A DNA stretch of 64,000 nt from Bittarella massiliensis (ex Durand et al. 2017) (GTDB lineage: Bacteria > Bacillota > Clostridia > Oscillospirales > Ruminococcaceae), in assembly GCF_001486165.1 (NCBI RefSeq), contig NZ_LN908977.1, positions 87,731-151,730 on the forward strand, read 5' to 3'. A program made the position numbers and the translations under genes. How positions within the stretch are numbered: the first letter of the stretch is position 1; every line of letters starts with the position of its first letter. Shown here in pieces: positions 48,965 to 58,884 of the stretch. The notes beneath the pieces were generated by a model, which ran no database searches, was not told the DNA's origin, and was given only the letters and a program-made list of their open reading frames with translations.

Positions 48965-49639
48965 ATGTTATCCATTGCCATTGACGGGCCCGCCGGCGCG
49001 GGCAAGAGCACCATCGCCCGCACGGCGGCCGGGGCGCTGCACTTCATCTACGTGGACACCGGGGCCCTCTACCGGGCCATCGGCTATCACGGCCTGCAGG
49101 TGGGGGCCGACCTGACCGACACCGCGGCCATCAAGGCCCTGCTGCCGGGGCTGCAGGTGGACCTGCGCTTTGTCGAGGGCCAGCAGCGGGTCTTTGTCGG
49201 CGGTGAGGACGTGAGCGACTTCATCCGCTCCCCCCAGGTGAGCAAGGCTGCCTCTCAGGTCTCGGCGGTGCAGGAGGTGCGGGATTTCCTGATGGAGACC
49301 CAGCGCTCCCTGGCCCGCAAGAACAGCGTCATCATGGACGGGCGGGACATCGGCACCGTGGTGCTGCCCGACGCCGATTTGAAGATCTTCCTCACCGCCT
49401 CCCCCGAGGCCCGGGCCCAGCGCCGCTGCAAGGAGCTGGAGGAGAAGGGGAGCCCCATGCCCTATGAGGAGGTGCTGCGGGACATCCAGCAGCGCGACTA
49501 CGACGACAGCCACCGGGAGGCCGCCCCCCTCAAACAGGCTGCGGACGCGGTGCTGGTGGACACCAGCGAGCTGAATTTGGCGGAGAGCGTGGACGCGGTC
49601 TGCGCCCTCATCCGCCAGCGTCTGGGGGACCGGCTATGA
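48965..49639 (+). CDS. cmk: (d)CMP kinase
   Basis: A 224-residue cytidylate kinase that phosphorylates CMP and dCMP. P-loop IDGPAGAGKST at the start, YVDTGALYRAI, the NMP site NSVIMDGRDIGTVV and the lid region RDYDDSHRE are typical. Start ATG 48965, ribosome site GAGGAGGA. The cmk-plsC-ispH-S1 order is common in Clostridia. It overlaps plsC by four bases. Confidence 0.97.
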   Translation: MLSIAIDGPAGAGKSTIARTAAGALHFIYVDTGALYRAIGYHGLQVGADLTDTAAIKALLPGLQVDLRFVEGQQRVFVGGEDVSDFIRSPQVSKAASQVSAVQEVRDFLMETQRSLARKNSVIMDGRDIGTVVLPDADLKIFLTASPEARAQRRCKELEEKGSPMPYEEVLRDIQQRDYDDSHREAAPLKQAADAVLVDTSELNLAESVDAVCALIRQRLGDRL

Positions 49640-50241
49640 GTTTTTACCGCTTTGCCCACGGGGTGGTCAACGTGATTTTTCGCGCCCTCTACCGGGTGCA
49701 TTACGAGGGGCGGGAGAACCTGCCCCCCCAGGGCGGCTACGTCTTCTGCTCCAACCACATCAGCGACCTGGACCCCATCTTTGTGGCCCTGCCGGTGCGC
49801 CAGCAGATCTGCTACATGGCCAAGATCGAGCTCTTTAAGGGCCGCTTCACCGGCCGGCTGCTGCGGGCCCTGGGGGCCTTCCCGGTGGACCGGGGCAAAG
49901 GGGACACCTCCGCCCTGGACCGGGCCAAAGAGGTGGTGAAGGAGGGGAAGATCCTCGGCGTCTTTCCCGAGGGGACCCGCTCCAAGACCGGCAAGCTGCT
50001 CAAGCTCAAGTCGGGGGCCATCGTGGTCTCGGCCCAGACCGGGGCCGACATCCTGCCGGTGGCCATCTGCGCCCCCAAGGGGATGCACCCCTTTGCCCCC
50101 GTCTATGTGCGTTACGGCGCCCTCATCCACAATGAGGAGCTGGGGCTGACCGACATGAAGGCCGCCTCCCAGCTCAAGGGGGCCAAGGCCCTGCTCACCG
50201 AGCGGATGGCGGCCCTGCTGGAGGAATTGTCATGCCGGTGA
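49636..50241 (+). CDS. plsC: 1-acyl-sn-glycerol-3-phosphate acyltransferase
   Basis: A 201-residue membrane-associated acyltransferase making phosphatidic acid. The HX4D motif is in CSNHISDLDP, and the second motif is VFPEGTRSK. ATGA overlap with cmk and a 10-base overlap with ispH show tight coupling. Confidence 0.94.
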   Translation: MSFYRFAHGVVNVIFRALYRVHYEGRENLPPQGGYVFCSNHISDLDPIFVALPVRQQICYMAKIELFKGRFTGRLLRALGAFPVDRGKGDTSALDRAKEVVKEGKILGVFPEGTRSKTGKLLKLKSGAIVVSAQTGADILPVAICAPKGMHPFAPVYVRYGALIHNEELGLTDMKAASQLKGAKALLTERMAALLEELSCR

Positions 50242-52256
50242 TTTTGGCGAAGACCGCGGGTTTTTGCTTTGGGGTGGACCGGGCGGTCAAACAGGTCTAT
50301 GACCTGCTGGAACAGGGGAAGCGGGTGTGCACCCTGGGGCCCATCATCCACAACACCCATCTGGTGGCCGACCTGGAGCGCCGCGGGGTGCGCACGGTCA
50401 CTTCCCCCGCCGAGGTGGGGGAGGGGGAGACCCTGGTCATCCGCTCCCACGGGGTCCCCTCCTCGGTCTATGCGCAGATCGAGGCGGCGGGGATCGACTG
50501 GGTGGACGCCACCTGCCCCTTTGTGGCAAAGATCCATCAGATCGTGAGGGAGCGCTCGGAGGCGGGGGACCTGGTCTTGGTCGCCGGGGACCCCGATCAC
50601 CCCGAGGTGGTGGGGATCGTCGGCCACTGCCCCGGCGAGGTGCGGGTCTTCTCCACCGCCGAGGAGCTGCGCCGCCTGGCAAAGGAGGGGGACTTCTCCG
50701 GCCGCCCGGTGTCGATGGTCAGCCAGACCACCTTCAACGTGGCCCTCTGGAAAGAGGCGGTGGCCGAGGCCGAGGCCCTTTTTCCCGGCCTCTCGGTCTT
50801 CTCCACCATCTGCTCGGCCACGGCCAGCCGGCAGCAGGAAGCCGAGGCCCTCTCCAAGAAGAGCGGGCTGATGGTGGTGGTGGGGGACCGAAAAAGCTCC
50901 AACACCGCCAAATTGCGGGAGGTTTGCGAAAAAAATTGCCCCACAATCCTGGTAGAAACTGCGGATGAACTGTTGCAACAGCGCGGTTTGTATGCTAAAA
51001 TAATAGGAGTTACCGCTGGTGCTTCGACTCCGGCGTGTATAATCAAGGAGGTACTACATACAATGAGTGAACTGCAAAACGACGTTCAAGGCGAAGACTT
51101 CAGCTTTGAAGAAGCACTGGAGGAGAGCCTCAAGCCAATATATACCGGCCAGCGCCTCAAGGGCGTAGTCACCAGCATCGCCCCCAATGAGGTGACCGTC
51201 GATATTGGCACCAAGCACACCGGTTTTGTCGCCCTGAGCGAGCTCACCAACGATCCCAACGCGTCGGCGGACGACATCGTCAAAAAAGGCGATGAGATCA
51301 ACGTGATCGTTTTGCGGGTCAACGATCAGGAAGGCACCGTCCAGCTGTCCAAAAAGCGCTACGACGCCATCGAGGGCTTCGACAAGATCGTCAAGGCCCA
51401 GGAGGAGGACGCCATCCTCACCGGCACCGTCACCGACGTCATCAAAGGCGGCGTGCTGGTCAGCTGCTACGGCATCAAGGTGTTCGTCCCCGCCTCCCTG
51501 GCGACCCTCCGCCGCAACGACGACCTCAACGCCCTCAAGGGCACCGAGGCCGAATTCAAGGTCATTGAGATCAACGAGCGCCGGGCCCGCGCCATCGGTT
51601 CCATCAAAGCCGTTCTGGCCGAGCGCAACAAGGCCGTTGCCGAGGCCTTCTGGCAGTCCGTTGAAATCGGCAAGCACTACACCGGCACCGTCAAGAGCCT
51701 GACTTCCTACGGCGCCTTCATCGACCTGGGCGGTGTGGACGGCATGGTCCACATCAGCGAGCTGAGCTGGAAGCGCATCAAGCACCCCAGCGAGGTGGTC
51801 AAGGTCGGCGACACCGTCGAGGTCTACGTCAAGGACGTGGACTTTGAGAACAAGAAGATCTCCCTGGGCTACAAGAAGACCGAGGACAACCCCTGGGTCA
51901 TCTTCCAGAGAGACTACCATGTCGGCGACGTCATCAAGGTACAGATCGTCTCCATCACCTCCTTTGGCGCCTTTGCCCGGATCATCGACGGGGTGGACGG
52001 CCTGATCCACATCAGCCAGATCTCCAACGAGCGGGTCGAGAAGGCGGCCGACGCCCTGCAGGTCGGACAGGAGGTCGAGGTGAAGATCACCGAGGCCGAC
52101 ATCGACCGCAAGCGGGTCAGCCTGTCCATCCGCGCCCTGCTGGACAGCCCCAAGCGGGAGGAGCGGGATGACGACTACGGCTTCTCTTCCAGCGAGAACA
52201 ACGTGGTCTACTCCACCGAAGAGGCCGATGCCCTGAAAGAGAGCGAAGGGGAGTAA
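50232..52256 (+). CDS. ispH: IspH-ribosomal protein S1 fusion
   Basis: A 674-residue fusion typical of Clostridia. Residues about 1-285 are 4-hydroxy-3-methylbut-2-enyl diphosphate reductase, last step of the MEP isoprenoid pathway, with the three cluster cysteines in [19 protein letters not shown] and ICSATASRQ. Residues about 300-674 hold four S1 RNA-binding repeats ([74 protein letters not shown]), as in ribosomal protein S1. It ends in an acidic tail. It overlaps plsC and is followed by a strong terminator. Confidence 0.95.
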   Translation: MPVILAKTAGFCFGVDRAVKQVYDLLEQGKRVCTLGPIIHNTHLVADLERRGVRTVTSPAEVGEGETLVIRSHGVPSSVYAQIEAAGIDWVDATCPFVAKIHQIVRERSEAGDLVLVAGDPDHPEVVGIVGHCPGEVRVFSTAEELRRLAKEGDFSGRPVSMVSQTTFNVALWKEAVAEAEALFPGLSVFSTICSATASRQQEAEALSKKSGLMVVVGDRKSSNTAKLREVCEKNCPTILVETADELLQQRGLYAKIIGVTAGASTPACIIKEVLHTMSELQNDVQGEDFSFEEALEESLKPIYTGQRLKGVVTSIAPNEVTVDIGTKHTGFVALSELTNDPNASADDIVKKGDEINVIVLRVNDQEGTVQLSKKRYDAIEGFDKIVKAQEEDAILTGTVTDVIKGGVLVSCYGIKVFVPASLATLRRNDDLNALKGTEAEFKVIEINERRARAIGSIKAVLAERNKAVAEAFWQSVEIGKHYTGTVKSLTSYGAFIDLGGVDGMVHISELSWKRIKHPSEVVKVGDTVEVYVKDVDFENKKISLGYKKTEDNPWVIFQRDYHVGDVIKVQIVSITSFGAFARIIDGVDGLIHISQISNERVEKAADALQVGQEVEVKITEADIDRKRVSLSIRALLDSPKREERDDDYGFSSSENNVVYSTEEADALKESEGE

Positions 52257-52269
52257 TCCACCCCTTTTG

Positions 52270-52318
52270 AAAAAGCGCCCTGGAGCGAGCCTGAACGGCT
52301 CCCTCCGGGGCGCTTTTC
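52270..52318 (+). terminator. Terminator of the cmk-plsC-ispH unit
   Basis: AAAAGCGCCC pairs with GGGGCGCTTTT, with an inner GGAGCGAGCC/GGCTCCCTCC arm. It starts 15 bases after the stop. Confidence 0.85.
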
Positions 52319-52365
52319 TCTAGTGTGGAAGGGGGAGGCGGGGGCCGTTCACGCCTTTCCAGTCC

Positions 52366-53230
52366 GCCATTCCCCGTCTATCGGGGTGGGAAAATGGCAG
52401 GTGTTGTGCTGTTGCCTAGTTTTTTGTCTGCACTTGGGAAAGGGAGGGGGAGAAGGTCGTGTTACCCCCCCTTTTCCACCCGCCGCCTCTTATCCCCTGG
52501 GGTGCAAAAGCGCAATGGTTGCCCTGCTGCCGTCCCTTGGCCCACCCTATAAAAGGAAGGGGGCGGGTGTGCTGTCCGCCCCTTTCTGCCTGTGCTCCAG
52601 TCCATTGCAGTACAAGGACGCGATTGCCGCACGGTTCTCTGTCTTTTTGCTTGCACCGTGAAAGGGAGGCATTCGGGCCCTTCCCCTGTCACGCCTGCCG
52701 CTCCCTGTTCATCGGGGTGCAAAAACCTATCGTCCACTCCTTTGCTTGTACCGCAGAGGAGGGAATGTGTATTGCCCGCTCCTTTCGGCCTGACGCTTCC
52801 GGTTCATAGAGGCGTAAAAGCGCAATTGCTGCCCTTCGCCTATTCTTTTGTCTGCACAATGAAAAGGGGAAGTGAGTCTAAAGTTTACCCTTCCTGTCCA
52901 CTGCCCTCTGCCTATTGGGGTGCAAAATGCGAATGCCCCCCTGTTGCTCATTTTTTATCCGCACAGTGGCAGAGAGAGGCAGCATCGTTTGTGGCTTCCC
53001 GCTTGTGCGCTCTCCCCATTGGGGTGTAAAAACGCGATTGCCGTCTTATCACTTGCTTTTCTGTCTGTACCATAGAGAGGAGAGCGGCTGTATTTGCCCT
53101 CACCATGCAATGGTTGGGCTGTCGCCCATTCCTTTATCCGCTCCCTCTCGCCCGCCGCTCCCCGCCTATTGAGAGGCAAAAATGCGCTTGTCGCTCTGGC
53201 GCCCACCCCTATCTCCACCCATCGCCCTCC
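52366..53230. repeat. Array of about eight degenerate ~105-bp hairpin repeats
   Basis: A degenerate motif, GGGGTGCAAAAACGCGATTG followed about 30 bases later by TTTTGTCTGCACC and GAAAGGGA, recurs with its GGGG near 52383, 52498, 52605, 52714, 52809, 52916, 53021 and 53171 (spacings mostly 95-115 bases). Within most units the GGTGCA and TGCACC ends can pair, giving a stem with a 35-45-nt loop; diverged copies often keep pairing with G-T pairs. No unit has a believable gene: open frames cross unit borders in different frames and lack ribosome sites. Confidence 0.7.
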
Positions 53231-53419
53231 GCCGGGCAGGTGACAAGTCCCCTGTCTTCCCCTTCTTTTTGACCAGTATTTTACAAAAAAATCGACTGTG
53301 CGCCGCTAGACTGATGGGAGGCGGCTTTGCCGCTTCTGCCCCCACCGCCGCGAATTTTTTCCTTTTATAATTGCAGGTGGGCGGGCAAACAGTAAGGAGG
53401 TAAAGGCAGGCGATTTGCG

Positions 53420-54649
53420 TTGAAAAAACAGATTCAAAAAATATGCGGGCTGGCAGCGGCCCTCTGGGCGGCCTTCTCCCTCTCCTCGCTGGGAGCGGTT
53501 GCCTACTATCAAAAGACCCTTCCCGACCAGTTCTACGTCTCCTCGGCCGATGCGGTCTCCTTCTCCGGCGCCACCCCCTTCTCCTTTGCCACCGGCACCG
53601 ACGAGCGGGCACGGGAGGCGGCGGCCTCTGTGGGCGGAAATCAAAACTTCTTCACCGACGTCAACCTCTTTGGCCTTATCCCGGTCAAGGATGTCCATGT
53701 CTCGGTGGCGGACAAGCCGGTGGTCACCGTCTCCGGCCGCCCCTTTGGGGTGAAGATGTACACCGACGGGGCGGTGGTGGTGGGCATCTCCCCGGTCAAG
53801 ACCAAGGACGGCGCCAAAACCCCGGGGGAGGAGGCGGGGCTGCAGGTGGGGGACGTCATCGTCACCCTGGGCGGCCAGCCGATCAAGAGCTACACCGACA
53901 TCACCGCCCAGGCGAAGGCCGGTCAGCCCCTGATCTGTGAGTACATGCGGGGCGGTTCCCGCTATTCCACCACCGTCACCCCCGCCCTCTCCAGCGAGGG
54001 GGGATACAAGTTGGGGGTCTGGGTGCGGGATTCTTCGGCGGGCATCGGCACCATGACCTTTGTGGCCGGCAGCGGGGACAACCTGATTTTTGCCGGGCTG
54101 GGGCACGGCATCAGCGATGTGGACACCAAGGACATCATGCCCCTGGCCACCGGCGAGATCGTCTCGGCCAGGATCAGCGGGGTGCAGAAGGGGCAGAGCG
54201 GCACCCCGGGCGAACTCAAAGGCCTCTTCACCAGCGAAAAGGCGCTGGGTACCCTCCGCCAGAACGGCGAGACCGGGGTCTACGGCCTCTTTCACCAGGC
54301 CCCGCAGGGAACCACCATGCCGGTGGCCTATAAGCAGGAGGTCAAGGAGGGGGCGGCCCAGATCCTCTGCACCCTGGACGGAGACACCCCCAAACTCTAC
54401 GACATCGACATCGAAAAAATCAACCTCAACGACAGGGAGCGCACCAAGAACCTGCTCATCCGCGTCACCGATAGCGAACTGCTGGAAAAGGCGGGCGGGA
54501 TCGTCCAGGGGATGAGCGGCAGCCCCATCATCCAGAACAACCAGTTGGTGGGGGCGGTCACCCATGTGCTGGTCAATGACCCCACCCGCGGTTACGGCAT
54601 TTTCGCGGAAAATATGTGGCAATCCACCAAAACCGTCTCTGTTTCCTGA
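53420..54649 (+). CDS. spoIVB: SpoIVB-type S55 serine peptidase
   Basis: A 409-residue sporulation protease. An N-terminal membrane segment (about 8-28) is followed by a PDZ domain (about 105-185, EEAGLQVGDVIVTLGGQPI) and the S55 peptidase with its histidine in GLGHGISDVDT and serine in GMSGSPIIQN. In Bacillus it signals from the forespore to activate SigK processing. The TTG start is poorly spaced from AAGGAGG (53394-53400), so the exact start is uncertain. The spoIVB-spo0A order is conserved in endospore formers. Confidence 0.95.
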   Translation: MKKQIQKICGLAAALWAAFSLSSLGAVAYYQKTLPDQFYVSSADAVSFSGATPFSFATGTDERAREAAASVGGNQNFFTDVNLFGLIPVKDVHVSVADKPVVTVSGRPFGVKMYTDGAVVVGISPVKTKDGAKTPGEEAGLQVGDVIVTLGGQPIKSYTDITAQAKAGQPLICEYMRGGSRYSTTVTPALSSEGGYKLGVWVRDSSAGIGTMTFVAGSGDNLIFAGLGHGISDVDTKDIMPLATGEIVSARISGVQKGQSGTPGELKGLFTSEKALGTLRQNGETGVYGLFHQAPQGTTMPVAYKQEVKEGAAQILCTLDGDTPKLYDIDIEKINLNDRERTKNLLIRVTDSELLEKAGGIVQGMSGSPIIQNNQLVGAVTHVLVNDPTRGYGIFAENMWQSTKTVSVS

Positions 54650-54719
54650 GGATGTTGCCCCAATTTCCGCTATTTTTGATTGTTTTGATGTTTATTACAA
54701 AATTTCCCAGATAAACCCA

Positions 54720-54747
54720 TTGACAATCTTACAGAAACTGGTAAAAT
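54720..54747 (+). promoter_or_regulatory. spo0A promoter
   Basis: TTGACA (54720-54725), 16-base spacer, TAAAAT (54742-54747), about 65 bases before the start codon. Confidence 0.75.
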
Positions 54748-54812
54748 ATAGATATGTGATGTGAAATTGATAAGGGAAAAGCAAATTTTATTGTATCAGG
54801 AGGAGATTGACA

Positions 54813-55592
54813 ATGAACACAAAGGTCAAGGTATTGGTGGCTGACAACAGCGCGGAGTTTGGGGAGCCCTGCGCCGAGGTGCTGAAGAAGCACGGCTATG
54901 CAGTCACCACCATCGCCAGCGACGGCAACCTCTGCATGGAGGCCATCTGCAAACAGAAACCGGCGGTGGTGATCCTGAACGCCTTCATGGCGAACCTGGA
55001 CGCCATTGAGGTGATGACCCAGACCCGCGAAAAGGGGATCACCCCTGTCTATGTGGCCATGCTGGGATTTGACAACTACAATATCGAGTCCGCCCTCATG
55101 CAGGCCGGCGCCAGCTACTACGCCATTCAGCCCTTTGATTTTGAGGTGCTGGCCAAGCGGGTGGCGACCCTGCTGGGCAAGGTGGAGGAGCCTGCCGGCG
55201 AGACGGTGGTCCCCATGAGCCAGACCGATTTGGAGATCGCCATCACCGAAACGCTGCACCTGATCGGCGTCCCCGCCCACATCAAGGGCTACCACTACAT
55301 CCGCGACGCCATCTCCCTGTGCATCCAAAACAGCGAGATGCTGGGTTCGGTCACCAAGATGCTCTACCCCACGGTGGCCAGGATGCACGGCACCACTGCC
55401 TCCCGGGTGGAGCGGGCCATCCGCCACGCCATCGAGGTGGCCTGGGATCGGGGCGACATCGAGGTGCTCAACAGTTACTTCGGCTACACCGTCAACGCCC
55501 TGCGCGGCAAGCCCACCAACTCCGAGTTCATTGCCATGATCGCCGACCGGATGTCCCTCTCCATGAAAAAGAGCGGCGGCGTCCACGCCTAA
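54813..55592 (+). CDS. spo0A: Spo0A with degenerate receiver domain
   Basis: A 259-residue master sporulation regulator. The C-terminal DNA-binding domain (about 140-255) is textbook: [43 protein letters not shown]. The receiver domain is not: the phospho-acceptor Asp is Asn56 (VILNAFM), one of the acidic pair is Asn12 (VADNS), the Thr switch region reads MLGF, and the conserved Lys is Gln106 (QPFDFE). Phosphorylation in the normal way seems impossible. ATG 54813 follows AGGAGG by 9 bases. It sits in its conserved place after spoIVB. Confidence 0.93.
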   Translation: MNTKVKVLVADNSAEFGEPCAEVLKKHGYAVTTIASDGNLCMEAICKQKPAVVILNAFMANLDAIEVMTQTREKGITPVYVAMLGFDNYNIESALMQAGASYYAIQPFDFEVLAKRVATLLGKVEEPAGETVVPMSQTDLEIAITETLHLIGVPAHIKGYHYIRDAISLCIQNSEMLGSVTKMLYPTVARMHGTTASRVERAIRHAIEVAWDRGDIEVLNSYFGYTVNALRGKPTNSEFIAMIADRMSLSMKKSGGVHA

Positions 55593-55683
55593 CATCCCCC
55601 TTCTCGCGCCCACTGGTACTGTTTGATTTCCCCATCCGCACCGCCAGACTTCCCACTGACGGTGCACGGTATGAAAAAGAAAG

Positions 55684-55721
55684 AGTGCGCGCCCGGCTAC
55701 CCCTGCCGGGCGCGCGCTTTT
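55684..55721 (+). terminator. spo0A terminator
   Basis: GCGCGCCCGGC pairs with GCCGGGCGCGC, with a TACCCCT-type loop, followed by TTTTT. It lies about 90 bases after the stop. From 55722 to 55976 I see no gene; a TTCGACA heptamer lies at 55908-55914. Confidence 0.85.
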
Positions 55722-55976
55722 TGTCTATTGGGGCGCGTTCAGGCGGCGGTCGCCCCCCTTCTGTCCCTGCCGAGCAGAGAGGACAAGGGGGTGGGCGTCC
55801 AGTAGGGGAGTGGGCGGAAACCTTTCCCAAGGGAGAGAGGGCCCGCTTTCTCCTTTCCCCCTTTTTGCTGTCCAAGGGGGAGGGAAGGTCCCTGCAACTG
55901 CCTGCATTTCGACAGTTTGTCCAAATAATTCCTTTCTCTTTTGCCGTTTATGCCCGAAATTACCACGGTTTCGCAT

Positions 55977-56005
55977 TTGTGGTGTACCGGCAAAAATGAT
56001 ATAAT
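55977..56005 (+). promoter_or_regulatory. Promoter of the Vor operon
   Basis: TTGTGG (55977-55982), 17-base spacer, TATAAT (56000-56005). Confidence 0.8.
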
Positions 56006-56095
56006 AATTCTTACATCCACCTGCTGCGCGTGCGCGGGCTGGATTTATTTTGGAACACGTCATCGCTTTAAAGCGAAGAAAGGCGGTGAGCTGGT

Positions 56096-56791
56096 ATCGA
56101 ATTTCAGCACAAGAGGATCGCGGTCACCGGCCATTACGGCAGCGGCAAGACAAACTTTGTGGCCAACCTGGCCTTCGCCATGGCCAGAGAGGGCAAAAAG
56201 GTGACGGTGGTGGACCTGGATGTGGTCAACCCATATTTCCGCACCACCGACTTCAAGGACGAGTTCGCGCGGGTGGGCATCGACATCATCTCCCCCACCT
56301 ACGCCAACTCCAACCTGGACATCCCCGCCCTGGGGGCCCAGGTGCAGTCGGTCTTCTGCGACGACGAGGGCTACGCCCTCTTCGACGTGGGGGGGGACGA
56401 CGCAGGGGCGGCGGCCATGGGCCGCTATTCGGCCCTTTTCAAAGAGGGGGGGTACGAGCACCTGAGTGTCTTCAACTGCTACCGCTACCTGACCCGCTCA
56501 CCGGAGGAGTCGCTGGCGATCATCCGCGAGATTGAGACGGCTTCCCGGCTGCCGGTCACCGGCCTGGTCAACGCCTCCAACCTGGGCTTTGAGACGGGGG
56601 AGGAGACCATTCTCGACAGCCTCCCCTACGCCGGGGAGCTGGCCGCCCAGACCGGCCTGCCGGTGCGCTGCACCCTGGTGCGCGAGGAGCTCTACCCCGC
56701 GCTGAAGGGGCGGCTGCCCGCCCCCTTCCCGGTGAAGATCTTGGTTCGTCAGCCCTGGCAAAAAGAGCTGCCCCGCCAGGGGCAGGAGTAG
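56096..56791 (+). CDS. P-loop ATPase of the Vor operon, start codon unclear
   Basis: A nucleotide-binding protein of about 232 residues. KRIAVTGHYGSGKTNFVANLA carries a clear Walker A, followed by VTVVDLDVVNPYFRTTDF (a ParA/MinD-like Asp strand) and LFDVGGDD. The frame is open back to a stop at 56087, but there is no ATG, GTG or TTG between it and the P-loop; the first usable GTG (56159) would remove the P-loop. ATC 56096, 5 bases after GGTGAG, is the best guess; a sequencing error is the alternative. Its place before a ferredoxin suggests a role in assembly or regulation of the oxidoreductase, which I cannot prove. Confidence 0.75.
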   Translation: MEFQHKRIAVTGHYGSGKTNFVANLAFAMAREGKKVTVVDLDVVNPYFRTTDFKDEFARVGIDIISPTYANSNLDIPALGAQVQSVFCDDEGYALFDVGGDDAGAAAMGRYSALFKEGGYEHLSVFNCYRYLTRSPEESLAIIREIETASRLPVTGLVNASNLGFETGEETILDSLPYAGELAAQTGLPVRCTLVREELYPALKGRLPAPFPVKILVRQPWQKELPRQGQE

Positions 56792-56844
56792 CGGCGGCGA
56801 GTACACGCAAACCCAATTGGCAATGAGATATGAGGAGGGAAATC

Positions 56845-57051
56845 ATGCCCAAAATCACAGTGAACGAGGACATCTGCAAGGGCTGCGGTCTCTGCACCGC
56901 CAACTGCCCCAAAAAGATTGTCCGGCTGGCCAAAGACCGGCTCAACAAAAAAGGGTATCACCCGGCGGAGTGCTTTGAACCCGAGGCCTGCATCGGCTGC
57001 GCCATGTGCGCCACCATGTGCCCCGACTGCGCCATCACGGTAGAAAGGTAG
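56845..57051 (+). CDS. 2x[4Fe-4S] ferredoxin subunit of 2-ketoacid oxidoreductase
   Basis: A 68-residue ferredoxin (delta-type subunit, VorD/KorD-like). Two cluster motifs are seen, CKGCGLCTANCP and CIGCAMCATMCP. It passes electrons from the thiamine enzyme to the cell's ferredoxin pool. ATG 56845 follows GAGGAGGGAA. It is 12 bases upstream of the alpha subunit. Confidence 0.93.
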   Translation: MPKITVNEDICKGCGLCTANCPKKIVRLAKDRLNKKGYHPAECFEPEACIGCAMCATMCPDCAITVER

Positions 57052-57063
57052 GGATACGGCAAT

Positions 57064-58128
57064 ATGACAGACAGAGTGTTAATGAAGGGCAACGAAGCCC
57101 TGGCGGAGGCGGCCATCCGCGCCGGCTGCCGCCACTTCTTCGGCTACCCCATCACCCCCCAGACCGAGGTGTCGGCCTACATGGCCAAGAGGATGCCGAA
57201 GATCGGCGGCACCTACCTGCAGGCCGAGAGCGAGATCGCGGCCATCAACATGGTGCTGGGCGCCGCCTCCGCCGGGGTGCGGGCCATGACCTCCTCCTCC
57301 TCCCCCGGCATCAGCCTCAAGAGCGAGGGGATCTCCTACATAGCCGGCAGCGACCTGCCCTGCCTCATCATCAACGTCATGCGCGGCGGCCCCGGTCTGG
57401 GGGGCATCCAGCCCTCTCAGGCGGACTATTGGCAGGCCACCCGCGCCTCCGGCCACGGCGACTTTCAGAACATCGTCTTTGCCCCCTCCACCGTGCAGGA
57501 GATGGTGGACCTGACCTTCCAGGCCTTTGACCTGGCCGACAAGTACCGGATGCCCGCCATGATGCTGGCCGACGGGATGCTGGGCCAGATGATGGAGCCG
57601 GTGAGCTTCCCCGAGGACTACACCCCCATCCAGGCCGACAAGTCCTGGGCCACAAACGGCCACCAGAACAAGCGCCCCCACAACATCGTCAACTCCCTCT
57701 ACCTGCAGGCCGACGAGCTGGAGCAGCTGGTGGTCGACCGGTTTGCCCGCTACGAGCAGGTCAAGCAAAACGAGGTGCTGGTGGAGTGTGAGAACACCGA
57801 GGATGCCGACTACATCGTGGTCGCCTACGGCGCCACCGCCCGCATTGCCAAGGCCGCCGTCAAGGCCGCCCGCGAGAAGGGGCTGAAGATCGGCTGCATC
57901 CGCCCCATCACCGTCTGGCCCTTCCCCACCGAGGAGATCGCCGCCGCAGCCGAGGGCTGCAAGGGCTTCCTCTGCGTGGAGATGAGCATGGGGCAGATGG
58001 TCGACGACGTCCGCCTGGCCGTCAACGGGAAGGTGCCGGTCTCCTTCTTCGGGCGCACCGGCGGCGTCATCCCCACCCCGGCAGAGGTGCTGGGCGAAAT
58101 TGAAAAAATGGCAGGAGGTGACCGGTAA
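57064..58128 (+). CDS. vorB: 2-ketoacid:ferredoxin oxidoreductase alpha subunit (VorB-type)
   Basis: A 354-residue subunit of a ketoisovalerate- or 2-ketoglutarate-type oxidoreductase, which oxidatively decarboxylates 2-keto acids to acyl-CoA with ferredoxin as acceptor. [43 protein letters not shown] and [17 protein letters not shown] (read in pieces) are the family signature. The substrate class (branched-chain or 2-oxoglutarate) is not certain from sequence. Four subunits, D-B-A-C order, lie in one operon. The stop overlaps the next ATG (TAATG). Confidence 0.93.
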   Translation: MTDRVLMKGNEALAEAAIRAGCRHFFGYPITPQTEVSAYMAKRMPKIGGTYLQAESEIAAINMVLGAASAGVRAMTSSSSPGISLKSEGISYIAGSDLPCLIINVMRGGPGLGGIQPSQADYWQATRASGHGDFQNIVFAPSTVQEMVDLTFQAFDLADKYRMPAMMLADGMLGQMMEPVSFPEDYTPIQADKSWATNGHQNKRPHNIVNSLYLQADELEQLVVDRFARYEQVKQNEVLVECENTEDADYIVVAYGATARIAKAAVKAAREKGLKIGCIRPITVWPFPTEEIAAAAEGCKGFLCVEMSMGQMVDDVRLAVNGKVPVSFFGRTGGVIPTPAEVLGEIEKMAGGDR

Positions 58129-58883
58129 TGGCAATCGTCTTTGAAAAACCCAAGGCCCTGACCGACGCAGTGCTCCACTACTGCCCCGGCTGCACCCACG
58201 GCATCATCCACCGGCTGGTGGCGGAGGCCATCGACGAGCTGGGCATCGAGGGCAGGACCATCGGCGTCGCGCCGGTGGGCTGCGCGGTCATGGCGTACAA
58301 CTACTTTGCCTGCGACATGGTCGAGGCCGCCCACGGCCGCGCCCCCGCAGTGGCCACCGGGCTGCGCCGGGCCCTCCCCGACAGCGTGGTCTTCACCTAC
58401 CAGGGCGACGGCGACCTGGCCGCCATCGGCACCGCCGAGACGGTGCACGCCGCCACCCGGGGCGAGAACATCACCGTCATCTTTGTCAACAACTGTATCT
58501 ACGGCATGACCGGCGGGCAGATGGCCCCCACCACCCTGCCGGGGCAGATCACCCAGACCACCCCCTACGGGCGGGACACCGCCACCGCCGGTTTCCCCAT
58601 CCGCATGTGCGAGATGCTCTCCACCCTCGACGGGGTCGCCCTGGCCCAGCGGGTCACGGTGGACAGCGTCCCCCACGTGAAAGAGGCCAAAAAGGCCATT
58701 CAGAAGGCCTTCCAAAACCAGCTGGACCACAAGGGCTTCTCGATCGTCGAAGTCCTCTCCACCTGCCCCACCAACTGGGGCCTCACCCCGATCGAGGCCA
58801 TGCAGTGGCTGCGGGACAACATGATCCCCTACTACCCGCTGGGGGTCTACAAGGACAAAGACGCGCAGAAGGAGGAGAAGTAG
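58128..58883 (+). CDS. 2-ketoacid:ferredoxin oxidoreductase thiamine-binding beta subunit
   Basis: A 251-residue subunit holding thiamine diphosphate. [17 protein letters not shown], and the GDGD...NN motif in [14 protein letters not shown] with [13 protein letters not shown], bind the cofactor and its metal. It forms the catalytic core with the alpha subunit. Confidence 0.94.
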   Translation: MAIVFEKPKALTDAVLHYCPGCTHGIIHRLVAEAIDELGIEGRTIGVAPVGCAVMAYNYFACDMVEAAHGRAPAVATGLRRALPDSVVFTYQGDGDLAAIGTAETVHAATRGENITVIFVNNCIYGMTGGQMAPTTLPGQITQTTPYGRDTATAGFPIRMCEMLSTLDGVALAQRVTVDSVPHVKEAKKAIQKAFQNQLDHKGFSIVEVLSTCPTNWGLTPIEAMQWLRDNMIPYYPLGVYKDKDAQKEEK

Positions 58884-58884
58884 T

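Noticed and set aside
52323-53172. Overlapping short frames such as 52459-52809 and 52592-53029
   Set aside because: They cross the degenerate repeat units in different frames and have no ribosome sites, so the repetition is at DNA/RNA level, not a repeat protein.
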